Both the position numbers and the translations under genes were made by a program. DNA of 64,000 nt. Origin: Chitinophaga filiformis. GTDB lineage: Bacteria; Bacteroidota; Bacteroidia; Chitinophagales; Chitinophagaceae. Under the pieces are notes generated by a model. The model saw only the letters and a program-made list of their open reading frames with translations. It did not search any database and was not told the DNA's origin. The stretch is from NCBI RefSeq assembly GCF_021646545.1, contig NZ_JAKIRP010000003.1, forward strand, positions 496,001 to 560,000. Direction: 5' to 3'. Shown in pieces: positions 12,501 through 19,458 of this stretch. Position 1 is the first letter of the stretch. Every line of letters starts with the position of its first letter.

Positions 12501-15500
12501 AAAGCGACTGAGATCACGTGGTATATCCAGCTCATCTACCAGTTTATCAAAAGGATATACCTGGTGCTCAAATGCCGCCAGCATAACATGTTTCACCTGA
12601 TCCAGCAATGCCGGAAACGCTGCATTGCCATCAATGACAGTTCTCAGCGCCAGCGTATTCACATAAAAACCGATCTGTTCTTCCAACTGTAAATGTTCTC
12701 TTCCCGCTACTGTGGTACCCACGATGATATCTGTCTGTCCTGTGTAACGGTAAAGCAGCGCTTTCACAGTAGCTACTAATCCCATGAATAAAGTGGCACC
12801 CGCTGTTCCGGTCACTTCTTCTAAAGAAGTCCTGAGTGTAGCAGGGATATGAAAACGCAGCTGCTCACCATTATAAGTGCGATTGTTACCTCTGGCATGA
12901 TCGAGCGGTAGTTCCAATACGGGTAATTCGCCGGAGAGCGTATTGTGCCAGAAATCCCTATGCTCCTGTAAGTTGTCGCCACTCAGCTGTTCCAGCTGCC
13001 ACACCGCGTAATCTTTATACTGGAGCGGTAGTGGTTTATATTGATAAGCCTTTCCGCTATGAAATGCATTGTATGCGGTGATCACTTCTTTCACAAACAC
13101 CTGCATAGACCATTCATCGGAAACGATATGATGTACAGCAAGCAAAAGCGTATGCTGATCTGCTGATAATTGCAATAACCAAACACGCAATAATGGTCCC
13201 TGGCTAAGAGAGAATGGCGTAGCTGCCATTAACTGTTTATATTGCTCTACCGTGCCGCTACCGTCGCTGAGATCATGTGTAACGATAGTGAAATCCAGAT
13301 CATTTGCTACCATTACTTTCTGCCTGGGAGTTCCATTGACCAAAGGGAAAATCGTACGCAGACTTTCATGCTTTTCTATCACTTTCAGGAAAGCCTGCTG
13401 CAAAGCGGCCTGGTTCAGGGCGCCCTGTAAAGTGTAAGCCAGCGGACGACTATAAGCCACGAGGTTTTCTTCCAGCTGATCAATCACCCACAAGCGACGC
13501 TGCCCGTGTGAAAGCGGATAGTCCTGCTGAACGGGCGCCAGAGCGATCTGCTGATATTTTCCCGCATTCGTTCCGCTGATTAATACTGCCTGAGCAGAAA
13601 TTGTAGTATGATTAAAGATATCGGCGATGGTCAGCTGTATCTCAAGCTCCTTATAAATACGTGATATCAGCTGTATGGCCTTCAATGAAGAGCCGCCAAT
13701 GGTAAAGAATGAAGTATTGCGCCTTACTTTATCCACACGCAGAATAGCCTTCCAGATACCGGCAAGCTGCTGTTCTACACCCTCATGTGGTTCGTCACTG
13801 CCTTCCTGTTCCTTGCGGTCCGCAGGTCTGGGCAGCTTTTTCCGGTCTACCTTTCCATTGATATTCAGCGGAAAGGCCTCCATATAAATATAATGCACCG
13901 GCAGATGCGTAAGCGGCAGTTCTTTCTCCAGCAAAGCTCTCAATGTGGAGGCTTCATATTCTCTCCCACTGTAGTAACAGATCAGCTCCTGCACCAGCTC
14001 TTCGTCCTGCTGTACGATCAGCTCTACCTGGCGTATGTCCTCCAACCCCAGCAATGCCTGGCGTATGCCGTCCAGTTCTATACGCACACCGTGCAGTTTT
14101 ACCTGATCATCTCTTCTGCCAAGGAGCTCAAGTATACCATCATTACTGTAGCGGCCTATATCGCCGGTACGGCAAACGAGGAACCGGTCATCTTCCAGCA
14201 ATGGATTAGGTACAAATAAAGTATCCGTCAGTATGGGGTCAGTATACCCCAGGGTAACATATGGACTACTGATATAAACCTCTCCGATCTCTCCCTCCAC
14301 ACAAAGTAATCCATTGTTGATGACGGCAATGCTCGTATCGGCGATAGGTTTCCCGACGGGCAGCACATCTCCCGGCTCCCAATCCAAATTATCTATATGA
14401 TAACAGCTCTTTAGAATAGTGGTTTCTGTCAGTCCGTACATATTCGACAGACGTGCGCCACCATTTACTTTCTGCCAGTTCAGCACATCGCGTCCATACA
14501 AACGTTCTCCCGCGAGTACAACATGTCGCAGTGCCGGCAGGTTAATACGCGATTCCTCCATTTCACGTGTAATAAGGCGAAACAGGGAGGGAACCGTCTG
14601 AAGAATGGAAATACGCATATCAGACAACCATTGCACCAGCGAAGGAATACGTTGACGGGTATCAGGAGCGGGTATGCATAATGTAGCCCCCGAAGTAAGT
14701 GCCACAAGTATATCTTTCAGGGATGCATCAAACGTGACAGGCGCTATCTGACTGATCCTGCTGTCAATGCTGACTGCAAATTCCTTACTATGCCATTGTA
14801 TGTAATGACTGAGGCTACGGTGACTACCTTTGATGCCCTTGGGCACACCAGTTGAACCGGAAGTATAAAATACATAAGCAGGCGCGTCATCCGGGATAAT
14901 AACATCCAGCGCTGCGGAAGATAATTCTTCCGGCAACACTTCATACGCTGGCAACATACTTTCCGGTGTAAAACAACGATACGGACGTTTTTCAATACCT
15001 ATCAGCGATGAGAATGCAATGTCCAGTTCACTCAGGATCTCTTCTCCGGATGCGGGCATTTCAAGCACCAGGGGAATATCTCCTGCCATTCCTTTGACAT
15101 GCTGCAGGGAATTGCTGTCAGTGATCAATATTACCGGATTCAGTTGTTGCAATATCCCTGACAATATACGTTGTGGTTGCCGCAGGTCCAGCGGCAGGTA
15201 TACCCCACCACTTTTCATCACCGCCAGCATAGCCGTAACCAGGTTGATACCGGATGTGAGCACGACACCGATAGCATCTCCAGGGGTCACTCCTTTTGCT
15301 TTCAGCAATCTCGCCAACCGGTTACTGTCCTTCTCCAATTCTTCGTAACTAATCCTGGCCGCTTCTTCTTGGACAGCCACCAGCTGAGGATACAGCGCGG
15401 CTGTTTCAGCAAACAGCTGGAATACTGGTGTATGCGATTTTACGACTTGTCGTTTGTCAAAAGCTACTGCCCCTTCCGGCACCGACCTATTATGATACGT

Positions 15501-18500
15501 CAATGTCCGGAGACTGTTGTCGGGGGTTGCTAGTATTGCCGTGAGCAGCCTGTCAAGGTCTTCAGATATGGTAATGATCCGGCTCGCGTTGAACAGATCA
15601 GTATTATATTCGATACCGGCTTCCAGCACCTCATTCCGGATGCTGAACTGAAAACGCAGGTCTCCTTTACTGATGGATAAGAGCGAAGGCGCCGTTTCTA
15701 TCTCTATTCCCTTCATTTCCTGTACTGCCGAAGTATCCAACTGCACATTCTGCAATACCACCGCCACATCAAATAAAGGGTTACGGGCGGGATCTGCATC
15801 TGCGCCCAACTCGTCTACCAGCAGATCAAATGGATATGTCTGATGCTGAAATCCGTTTACAGCACAATGTTTTACAGCCTCCAGCAATACCGAAAAGCCT
15901 TCGTTGCCATCTACCTGTGTTCTAAGTGCAATTGTATTGAGATAATAACCGATCTGGTCTTCCAATTCAGTATGCTCGCGGCCAGCAACAGGTGTACCTA
16001 TTACGATATCTGACTGCCCTGTATAACGGAACAGCAAGGTTTTCACCAATGCTACCAATCCCATAAACAGGGTGGCTTCTTTTTTATTCAGATATGCCTG
16101 GAAAGCAATGCTTCTTTCTTTATCAATATTGAAATGATACTGCGCTCCTCTATAAGTGGGTATCTGTGGCCGTTGCCTGTCTGCCGGCAGCAACAATGCC
16201 TGTATGTCGCCGGCCAGCTGCTCCAGCCAGTATTTACGGTGTGTGCTATGTTCACTGTTCTCTACCTGTGTTATCTGCCAGGCAGCATAATCTTTATACT
16301 GCAGCTGCAATGGTGATAATGGACTACCCTTCCCATCATGATACGCATTATAGAGCAGTAACAATTCCTTTATCATTAGCTGCATCGACCATTCATCAGA
16401 AATGATATGATGGATACCAAACAGTAATGTAAATTCTTCCGCGGCGGTTTGCAGCAACACAATACGAAGCAGGGGTCCTTTATCAAGATCATAAGGTGTT
16501 TCTACTACTTCTCTCTGACGTTGTGCAATGATCAATTCAATATCTTCCCCTGCACTGATATCCTGGAAGGTAATTGCAAAACCTGATTCTGCCAGGCTAT
16601 TGATCTTTTGTTTAGGTTCTCCGTTGTGTAATATGAAAACAGTTCTTAGCGACTCATGCCGCTCAAGCACCGTATAAAATGCTGCAGTTAATGCCTCCTT
16701 GTTCAGTTTTCCTTTCAGCCGATATGTCTCCAGTCCGTTAAAAGGCTGTGCATCCCGCAATCTTTGGGACTGCAACCATAAACGCCTTTGAGAATATGAC
16801 AGCGCATAATGCGCCTGTACGGCGACGGGCCTGATGGACTGAAAAACCGCTTTCTTCGCTTCGCGGATCAGTATTGCCTGTCCGGCTATGGAAGTATGTT
16901 TAAAGATATCGGCAATGGTGAGCTGTACATCATGCTCCTTATAAATACGAGAGATCAGCTGGATAGCTTTTAAGGACGATCCTCCATTCACAAAAAATGA
17001 AGCATCCCTGCTGATATTTGTGATGCCGAGGATAGCCTGCCAGATGGTTAACAATTGCTGTTCCAGTCCGGCATGCGGCGCATCAAACTGATGCCCTGCC
17101 ACGAGTTGTTCCGGTCTGGGCAAACGCTTTCTGTCCACCTTACCATTAATGTTCAGCGGAAAGCTGGCCAGCCACACATAATGTGCCGGCAGATGGCTGA
17201 CAGGCAATTCTTCTCCCAATAGCTCACGCAGGTCAGCATCTTTTCGGGGATTACCCACATAATAACAGATCAATTCCTGCTGAAAGTCATCGTCCTGATA
17301 TACGACCAATTCCACCTGATCCACCCCTTCCTGTTTCAGCATGGACGATTTAACTGCATCCAGCTCTACACGCACGCCATGGATCTTTACCTGTTCATCG
17401 CGCCGTCCCAGCAATTCCAGCGTACCATCCGGGCGGTAACGTCCCAGGTCGCCTGTTCTGCATACAATATCTTGCCGGTCTTTTACCAGCGGATTCTGCA
17501 CAAATAGTGTCTGAACATTTTCCTGATCAATATAACCTTTGGTTACATAGGGGCTCTTAATATATACATCTCCTATTTCACCTCCTGTACATAAACCACT
17601 TTCATTGATAACGGCCAGCTGAGTATTGCTGATGGCTTTTCCTACCGGGATCACTTCTCCCGGCTGCCATTCCCAATGCGGGATACGATAGCAGGACTTG
17701 AGGATGGTCGTTTCAGTAAGACCATACATATTGTAGATAACAGTATGCTCTCCGGCAACAGCACGCCAGTTAAGCACATCCTTTCCGTATAACTTTTCGC
17801 CTGCCAGCACCACGTATTTCAATTGTGGTAAGATGATCTGCTGCTCCTTCATGGTCCTGGTGATGAGGCGGAACAAAGAAGGCACTGTTTGCAGCAGCGT
17901 AATGCCGGAATTGTACAGCCACTTTACGAGGGCCGGTAACTGATAACGCACAGCAGGATCAGGTATGCACAGGGTTGCGCCAGTGCTCAATGCAGTGAGT
18001 ATATCTTTCAATGATGCATCAAAAGTGACCGGGGCCAACTGACTGATCCGGGTTGACTCATCCATCTTTAGTTCCCCCGCATGCCAATGGACATAATGGC
18101 TCAGGCTTTCATGGCATCCCAGAATACCTTTGGGAGTACCAGTAGTACCGGAAGTAAAGAAAATATAATTGCTGTCATCCGCCTGTTGTGGTACTTCTGG
18201 CAATGTAGTACTGAAGGCAGACAACGTAAGTGTTTCACAAGTATAATTATCACCTGTCAATCGGGCCAATGTATAACCTGACTCCTGTGTTTCAATCATA
18301 CTGGCATCCAGCTGCAAATCTGCCAGTAAGCTATGCGCTGCCGCAGGGAGACCTATCAGCAAAGGGATATGCACTTTCCGTTGCAGGAGGAACTGTTGCA
18401 GCTTGTCCAGATCTTCTGAAAAGGTGATCAGCGCTGACGGATTTGTAAGCGACAGCATCTGTAATACACGCGCCGGCGCCTGGTCAATATCCAGGGGCAC

Positions 18501-18743
18501 ATACACCTGGTTGGTCTTGAAACATGACAGCATGGCAACAGTCAGCCTGATGCTGGAATGCATAACAACGCCGACGTTACTGCCGGGAGTAATACCGAGC
18601 GACAATAACACATGAGACAATCTGTTACTTTCCTTAGAAAGTGCTTCATAGCTGATTACATCGTGGGACTCTTCAATAGCTACCTTGTCTTTCAGCAATG
18701 CAGCCTTATTTTCTATAACGCTATGGATAAATGATTTCGACAT
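3501..18743 (-). CDS. NRPS, five modules and terminal thioesterase (A-T-C-A-T-C-A-T-C-A-T-C-A-T-TE)
   Basis: A 5080-residue synthetase that should be the last protein of the assembly line. It begins directly with an A domain and has no C domain of its own in front. Approximate layout in residues: A-T 1-640 (phosphopantetheine Ser590 in NGGSSLKA); C-A-T 647-1735, 1740-2775, 2780-3808 and 3812-4840; TE 4843-5080. Pocket residues aligned by eye to GrsA give D-A-K-Q-V-A-M-I-L for modules 1 and 2, D-L-T-K-I-G-E-V-G (Asn code) for modules 3 and 5, and D-M-L-Q-I-G-M-I-Y for module 4 (close to Gly-type pockets). All four C domains read HHxxxDEWS in place of HHxxxDGxS. No epimerisation or methyltransferase domain is present. 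The missing N-terminal C domain must come from another protein; two proteins in the window end with a suitable one. ATG start at 18741-18743. Confidence 0.95.
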   Translation of the reverse strand: MSKSFIHSVIENKAALLKDKVAIEESHDVISYEALSKESNRLSHVLLSLGITPGSNVGVVMHSSIRLTVAMLSCFKTNQVYVPLDIDQAPARVLQMLSLTNPSALITFSEDLDKLQQFLLQRKVHIPLLIGLPAAAHSLLADLQLDASMIETQESGYTLARLTGDNYTCETLTLSAFSTTLPEVPQQADDSNYIFFTSGTTGTPKGILGCHESLSHYVHWHAGELKMDESTRISQLAPVTFDASLKDILTALSTGATLCIPDPAVRYQLPALVKWLYNSGITLLQTVPSLFRLITRTMKEQQIILPQLKYVVLAGEKLYGKDVLNWRAVAGEHTVIYNMYGLTETTILKSCYRIPHWEWQPGEVIPVGKAISNTQLAVINESGLCTGGEIGDVYIKSPYVTKGYIDQENVQTLFVQNPLVKDRQDIVCRTGDLGRYRPDGTLELLGRRDEQVKIHGVRVELDAVKSSMLKQEGVDQVELVVYQDDDFQQELICYYVGNPRKDADLRELLGEELPVSHLPAHYVWLASFPLNINGKVDRKRLPRPEQLVAGHQFDAPHAGLEQQLLTIWQAILGITNISRDASFFVNGGSSLKAIQLISRIYKEHDVQLTIADIFKHTSIAGQAILIREAKKAVFQSIRPVAVQAHYALSYSQRRLWLQSQRLRDAQPFNGLETYRLKGKLNKEALTAAFYTVLERHESLRTVFILHNGEPKQKINSLAESGFAITFQDISAGEDIELIIAQRQREVVETPYDLDKGPLLRIVLLQTAAEEFTLLFGIHHIISDEWSMQLMIKELLLLYNAYHDGKGSPLSPLQLQYKDYAAWQITQVENSEHSTHRKYWLEQLAGDIQALLLPADRQRPQIPTYRGAQYHFNIDKERSIAFQAYLNKKEATLFMGLVALVKTLLFRYTGQSDIVIGTPVAGREHTELEDQIGYYLNTIALRTQVDGNEGFSVLLEAVKHCAVNGFQHQTYPFDLLVDELGADADPARNPLFDVAVVLQNVQLDTSAVQEMKGIEIETAPSLLSISKGDLRFQFSIRNEVLEAGIEYNTDLFNASRIITISEDLDRLLTAILATPDNSLRTLTYHNRSVPEGAVAFDKRQVVKSHTPVFQLFAETAALYPQLVAVQEEAARISYEELEKDSNRLARLLKAKGVTPGDAIGVVLTSGINLVTAMLAVMKSGGVYLPLDLRQPQRILSGILQQLNPVILITDSNSLQHVKGMAGDIPLVLEMPASGEEILSELDIAFSSLIGIEKRPYRCFTPESMLPAYEVLPEELSSAALDVIIPDDAPAYVFYTSGSTGVPKGIKGSHRSLSHYIQWHSKEFAVSIDSRISQIAPVTFDASLKDILVALTSGATLCIPAPDTRQRIPSLVQWLSDMRISILQTVPSLFRLITREMEESRINLPALRHVVLAGERLYGRDVLNWQKVNGGARLSNMYGLTETTILKSCYHIDNLDWEPGDVLPVGKPIADTSIAVINNGLLCVEGEIGEVYISSPYVTLGYTDPILTDTLFVPNPLLEDDRFLVCRTGDIGRYSNDGILELLGRRDDQVKLHGVRIELDGIRQALLGLEDIRQVELIVQQDEELVQELICYYSGREYEASTLRALLEKELPLTHLPVHYIYMEAFPLNINGKVDRKKLPRPADRKEQEGSDEPHEGVEQQLAGIWKAILRVDKVRRNTSFFTIGGSSLKAIQLISRIYKELEIQLTIADIFNHTTISAQAVLISGTNAGKYQQIALAPVQQDYPLSHGQRRLWVIDQLEENLVAYSRPLAYTLQGALNQAALQQAFLKVIEKHESLRTIFPLVNGTPRQKVMVANDLDFTIVTHDLSDGSGTVEQYKQLMAATPFSLSQGPLLRVWLLQLSADQHTLLLAVHHIVSDEWSMQVFVKEVITAYNAFHSGKAYQYKPLPLQYKDYAVWQLEQLSGDNLQEHRDFWHNTLSGELPVLELPLDHARGNNRTYNGEQLRFHIPATLRTSLEEVTGTAGATLFMGLVATVKALLYRYTGQTDIIVGTTVAGREHLQLEEQIGFYVNTLALRTVIDGNAAFPALLDQVKHVMLAAFEHQVYPFDKLVDELDIPRDLSRFPIFDVAVVMQQGMQAEEVIPQMNGLQVEEDRVGVTTSLYDLTFWFLDRGDGITLTLEYNTDLFARERIELMGRHFGKLLEQLCGGAAVIDADFLDAGEKERLLHVFNKTVAPISKDTLPALLGLRSPVWADLPAILCEERQMSFSTLDDYTNRLATRLISHYGLKPGNIVGLLLPRNEWAVVSVLAVLKAGAAYVPMDVTYPVQRISYILRDTAAVLVIADEEITIADVPVLSTSAIRTGITQWESGPLPLVAPEDVAYVMYTSGSTGNPKGVIIQHKALLNYLLWANSWYFNDQRGNVFSVFTSLSFDLTITGLLSGLLRGDSVQLFPGENIEQVLSETFTSAVVNAVKLTPSHISALELLNITATKVHTIIAGGEELHSGHIRILRQLNPDIRIFNEYGPTETTVGCTVYEVKDDNRIYIGTPVANAQILVLDDRLQLSPVGIEGEIFIGGTGVAAGYLGQPQLTAGKFIHHTLTDHLLYRSGDRGRWYFNGQLGYAGRRDEQHKIRGYRIETAEIAQALSAYEGVKEVFVTVVTQKEDKQLVAYYTADHSITTADLRTYLSQSLPEYMVPNWYVQLEAMPLNSNGKVDKVKLPVPLTTTGNQYIAPRNKLEKQLAAIWRDILGLSQVSVTDDFFTCGGHSLKAMQLVARVYKDLSVKISLKDVFKHPTLEALASFIQHSKREQYIAIPSAAPAAYYPVSYAQQRLWVLHQFDGIDLAYSITEVFEYEGKLDRELLAAAFGILIARHEILRTVFDTIDGKPVQMVRQSAGFHLHSEAADSSLQAKIAAFTRQPFDLSNGPLLRAAVFSDSDTHHYLVLVIHHIIADEWSLQVLKRELTTIYTALENKEEARLPVLSVQYKDYTSWQRNNRDSASLLAQQAYWRSKLQEDLPVLELPADFPRPPIQRFEGGNYYHTIPAEVLAALQSLVAGKQATLFMGLVAAVKSLLYRYTGQTDIVVGTPVAGREHPDLEDQIGLYVNTLVLRTTLTGDEGFAGNLLAVRETALEAYANQEYPFNLLVEDIDINRDVSRSAIFDVMIVLRDADEEVPVGGTVRRDEELDMHLGGSKFDITFYFKQQADGLQLQIEYNSALFTHARITRMGQHLHRLIEAAVAAPSTPISRLSYLSPEEEHDLLHNYNNIAEEFPPFTPLGTLIGRHAATTPGAIALVSGKRQITYAELNKRADRLAAYLQHNGYAGANKLVAVMVDRNEWLLIAILGILKSGAGYLPLDITAPPERLQYLLETSEATAVVAGVEEVPLLSFYQGQIITEELLSDAVVSVHEIQPADVAYVIYTSGSTGKPKGVMIPHGAVYNLFQGLSKKTGINNTDKLLAITTASFDMSVLELLLPLINGATVVLASRDEVHSPEALQLMMQQGITFMQATPGMWHLLTESGWNGTEGLTIITGGDTLSASLAQRLLDRCKVLWNMYGPTETTIYCTWYQLTKANESLILGRGLSNMPAYILDANLQLLPVGVPGVIYFSGPGIATGYLGQPELTASRFIDNPYQPGTVMYNTGDVCSWTEEGLIRFNGRADFQVKIRGYRIEPGEIQALMIRLEGITHATVLAYGNGADKYLVAYYASDRNIQPDTVREYLQRFLPDYMVPAHLVLLDAVPLNRNGKVDRARLPVPGLTKGAYIAPETMTEKVLAKIWEEVLGTKNIGRNDNFFTLGGHSLKAIQTASLIYKRLEVKLPLKEIFLRSVLSDLAALIDQSGKQLFSAIPPAPVQEYYPLSNSQERLWIQQQMLNNLETFNMPYTYWLRGPFNRTAFEAAVRLLVERYEILRSVLFLVNDKPVQQIKQYDDFDNWISFEDLRALPDAEQQSLVAAEEWAGIPINLRMGPLLRLKLWQVKDDQYLFLVCIHHIIADEWSMQVMMRELVILYSACLEDRPNPLEPLPLQFRDFVMWTKNEENIAKMSEHREYWVNRFSGDIPVLELPADRPRPAIPDNTGKRYYSRMQGVLNGKLFTLIKEQEATLMMGLAAIVKLLIYRYTGDKDIVLGLPVTGREHPDLQNQIGFFLNTIALRSRIDEECGFDALLREVKANAIAAYDRISFPFELLVDAVNEYKPLNKRTLFNVMLVLQDEDRKEEDLLNLQDMLVEEASVATEISKFDLTFFFRKQGDDLLLTLEYSTVLFDEARMVRLCEHIYQLIINAGEYPALSLNRIKFLPAQEETLLLTTLNDTSADIPSVTIVDAFRKVAAMHPDKNALIAGKTKYTFTALDSLSDKLAAYLIQHYQAKAGDVVAIMVNRNEWSLISILAILKTGAAYLPIDSTLPEDRIRYILDDAAATLLMTDHDGWPWSGRVLALNGAVKDIDQTVPGTLPAVNQEAPAYIIYTSGSTGMPKGVLISHASLMNYLTFVNRHYFDNTTGHVFGVFSSLSFDLTITSLLSGLLRGDEVCLTPEEDVLAALKEVFTNDRLTAVKITPAHIRVLASLQLEKTAVNTAIVGGEALLPDHVLTLKELNPQMRIFNEYGPTETTVGCTVSEITSADYITIGKPIDNAQIYILDELQQLQPVGVEGEIYIGGAGVAIGYLNREELTAARFVTDPFGPGKLYRSGDKGRWNHKGEIEYTGRADEQIKLNGFRIEPGEIASAILKYPGIKEAIVTKTSLQQEEYLVAYYTAQTAVDRKELQQHIGRFLPAFMVPAWFILIPAVPLTTNGKVDKTLLPAPEIDSLTTFVAPRNELESQMAVIWAEVLNLDAVGVTSSFFELGGHSMRAVQLVSRMNKELNLRLSLRDFLGHPTIESLLALADTRGEQKGTLLSLNRKEPDLPRMYCFAPLIGTSLLYMELGKALQGTYNCYGLQDAGFDDGKDFDTTIEQKVRRFATAILENEPGKEVVLTGFSFGGTIAFEVAKMLEEKGIRTTLLLLDRDIRDKKKRKQSIELSRDAIQQEVNWLRDWLADVGLEDTHRNHLEQLFYHNLRLSEAYEQKGKIKGDIIAFKAKQNIHNDFLHMKDWERYTSGRFTHLFTQGDHYDAITLPRNLQLVVTSITDKDK
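3504..4217 (-). other. Type I thioesterase domain
   Basis: The last 238 residues are an alpha/beta hydrolase domain with nucleophile motif GFSFGG (Ser4928), a likely Asp in LLLLDRD (Asp4954) and a His in GDHYDAI (His5058). It releases the finished peptide by hydrolysis or by attack of an internal nucleophile. The sequence alone does not say which ring, if any, is formed. Confidence 0.88.
4218..7317 (-). other. NRPS module 5 of the TE protein: C-A-T, predicted Asn, last extension step
   Basis: FDLTITSLL, AVKITPAH, AIVGGE and NEYGPTETTVG again give D-L-T-K-I-G-E-V-G (Asn). The carrier motif reads GGHSMRA. The C domain is the most divergent of this protein: it has SFPFELL where the others have YPFDLL. 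Confidence 0.8.
7318..10409 (-). other. NRPS module 4 of the TE protein: C-A-T, Gly-like pocket
   Basis: FDMSVLELL, MQATPGMW, IITGGD and NMYGPTETTIY give D-M-L-Q-I-G-M-I-Y. This is close to the Gly code D-I-L-Q-L-G-L-I-W and to the single module at 27588-30950 (D-M-V-Q-I-G-M-V-Y). A small residue is likely, but the exact one is open. Confidence 0.65.
10410..13529 (-). other. NRPS module 3 of the TE protein: C-A-T, predicted Asn
   Basis: FDLTITGLL, AVKLTPSH, IIAGGE and NEYGPTETTVG give D-L-T-K-I-G-E-V-G, which matches the established Asn code. The C domain carries a SLYDLTFWF segment shared only with the partial C domain at the right window edge. Carrier motif is the ordinary GGHSLKA. Confidence 0.8.
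13530..16805 (-). other. NRPS module 2 of the TE protein: C-A-T, same pocket class as module 1
   Basis: The C domain has HHIISDEWS and, near its end, the SKGDLRFQF segment seen only in C domains ahead of D-A-K-type A domains. The A domain repeats D-A-K-Q-V-A-M-I-L exactly, and the carrier motif is GGSSLKA. Confidence 0.8.
16806..18743 (-). other. NRPS module 1 of the TE protein: stand-alone N-terminal A-T didomain
   Basis: Translation starts only about 30 residues before recognisable A-domain sequence, so there is no C or docking domain ahead of it. Pocket D-A-K-Q-V-A-M-I-L from FDASLKDIL, LLQTVPSLF, VVLAGE and NMYGLTETTIL. The A5 core reads YGLTETT instead of YGPTETT. Carrier motif GGSSLKA, Ser codon at 16974-16976. 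A lysine at pocket position 239 occurs in published Glu codes, so an acidic residue is a weak prediction. Confidence 0.8.
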
Positions 18744-18775
18744 CTGGAATGAAGTTTTGGGAATCTTGCAATATT

Positions 18776-19438
18776 TCAGGGGCGCTGCAGAACGAGTATC
18801 AGCCTGTCAGCCGGCTCTTTTCTGAAATATTTCGGGATAACACGTTGTTCTTTTATGCTAAATCCTGCGGCCAGCGATGCTGCTATCACAGATTCATTAT
18901 CGGAAGGCCGCTTTCCTGAAAAAAGTATGGGCAGGCCATAGTCACAAACATTATTAATAAAAAGATGCCCGCCGGATTTGACCAGTGTAAACAACTCTGC
19001 AAGCAGACTCTTATAGTCTACATAGTTCAGTACCTGGGAAATAATGATATTATCGAATACCTCACCAGCCAACTGCTGTTGCAGATCCTCCGCAAAGGAC
19101 ACTGCATTCATATCAAGATTGAGTAAACGGCAAGCGCCCTGGTCCCGGAGCCATTGTAAGGCATCCCTGTCGTTTTCCAGGAAAGTGATACTTGCTGACG
19201 CTGGCAGCACTTCCCTTAATTCAGGGGAGTATAACAGCGGAGTGAAAAACGGACCAATCTCCAGGATATCACCTTTCAGCTGTCTCCTGTTCTTCAGCAA
19301 ATAGGGGATCAGTCTCCTGCCACCCATTACCATTCTTATCCGGGCGTCCCGATCAAATTCTTCACCAAACCGGTTGTCAGTGAGCGGCCATCCGCTCCAT
19401 TCAACCATATATTTCTCCGGAATTAAAGCGTCGATCAT
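18776..19438 (-). CDS. Class I SAM-dependent methyltransferase
   Basis: A 220-residue protein with a Rossmann-type SAM-binding site: LEIGPFFTP at residues 59-67 as motif I, an acidic residue after the second strand in ITFLEND (Glu88 or Asp90), and VFDNIIISQVLNY at 127-139 as motif IV. The glycine-rich loop is unusual, with GPFFTP instead of GxGxG, but this form occurs in class I enzymes. No membrane segment or leader is seen. The gene sits precisely between the NRPS that ends in an orphan C domain (20 bp away) and the NRPS that begins with an orphan A domain (32 bp away). Inference: it methylates an O, N or C atom of the peptide or a precursor; the target is unknown. Confidence 0.88.
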   Translation of the reverse strand: MIDALIPEKYMVEWSGWPLTDNRFGEEFDRDARIRMVMGGRRLIPYLLKNRRQLKGDILEIGPFFTPLLYSPELREVLPASASITFLENDRDALQWLRDQGACRLLNLDMNAVSFAEDLQQQLAGEVFDNIIISQVLNYVDYKSLLAELFTLVKSGGHLFINNVCDYGLPILFSGKRPSDNESVIAASLAAGFSIKEQRVIPKYFRKEPADRLILVLQRP

Positions 19439-19458
19439 CAGGGTTTCTTTTTGGGTTG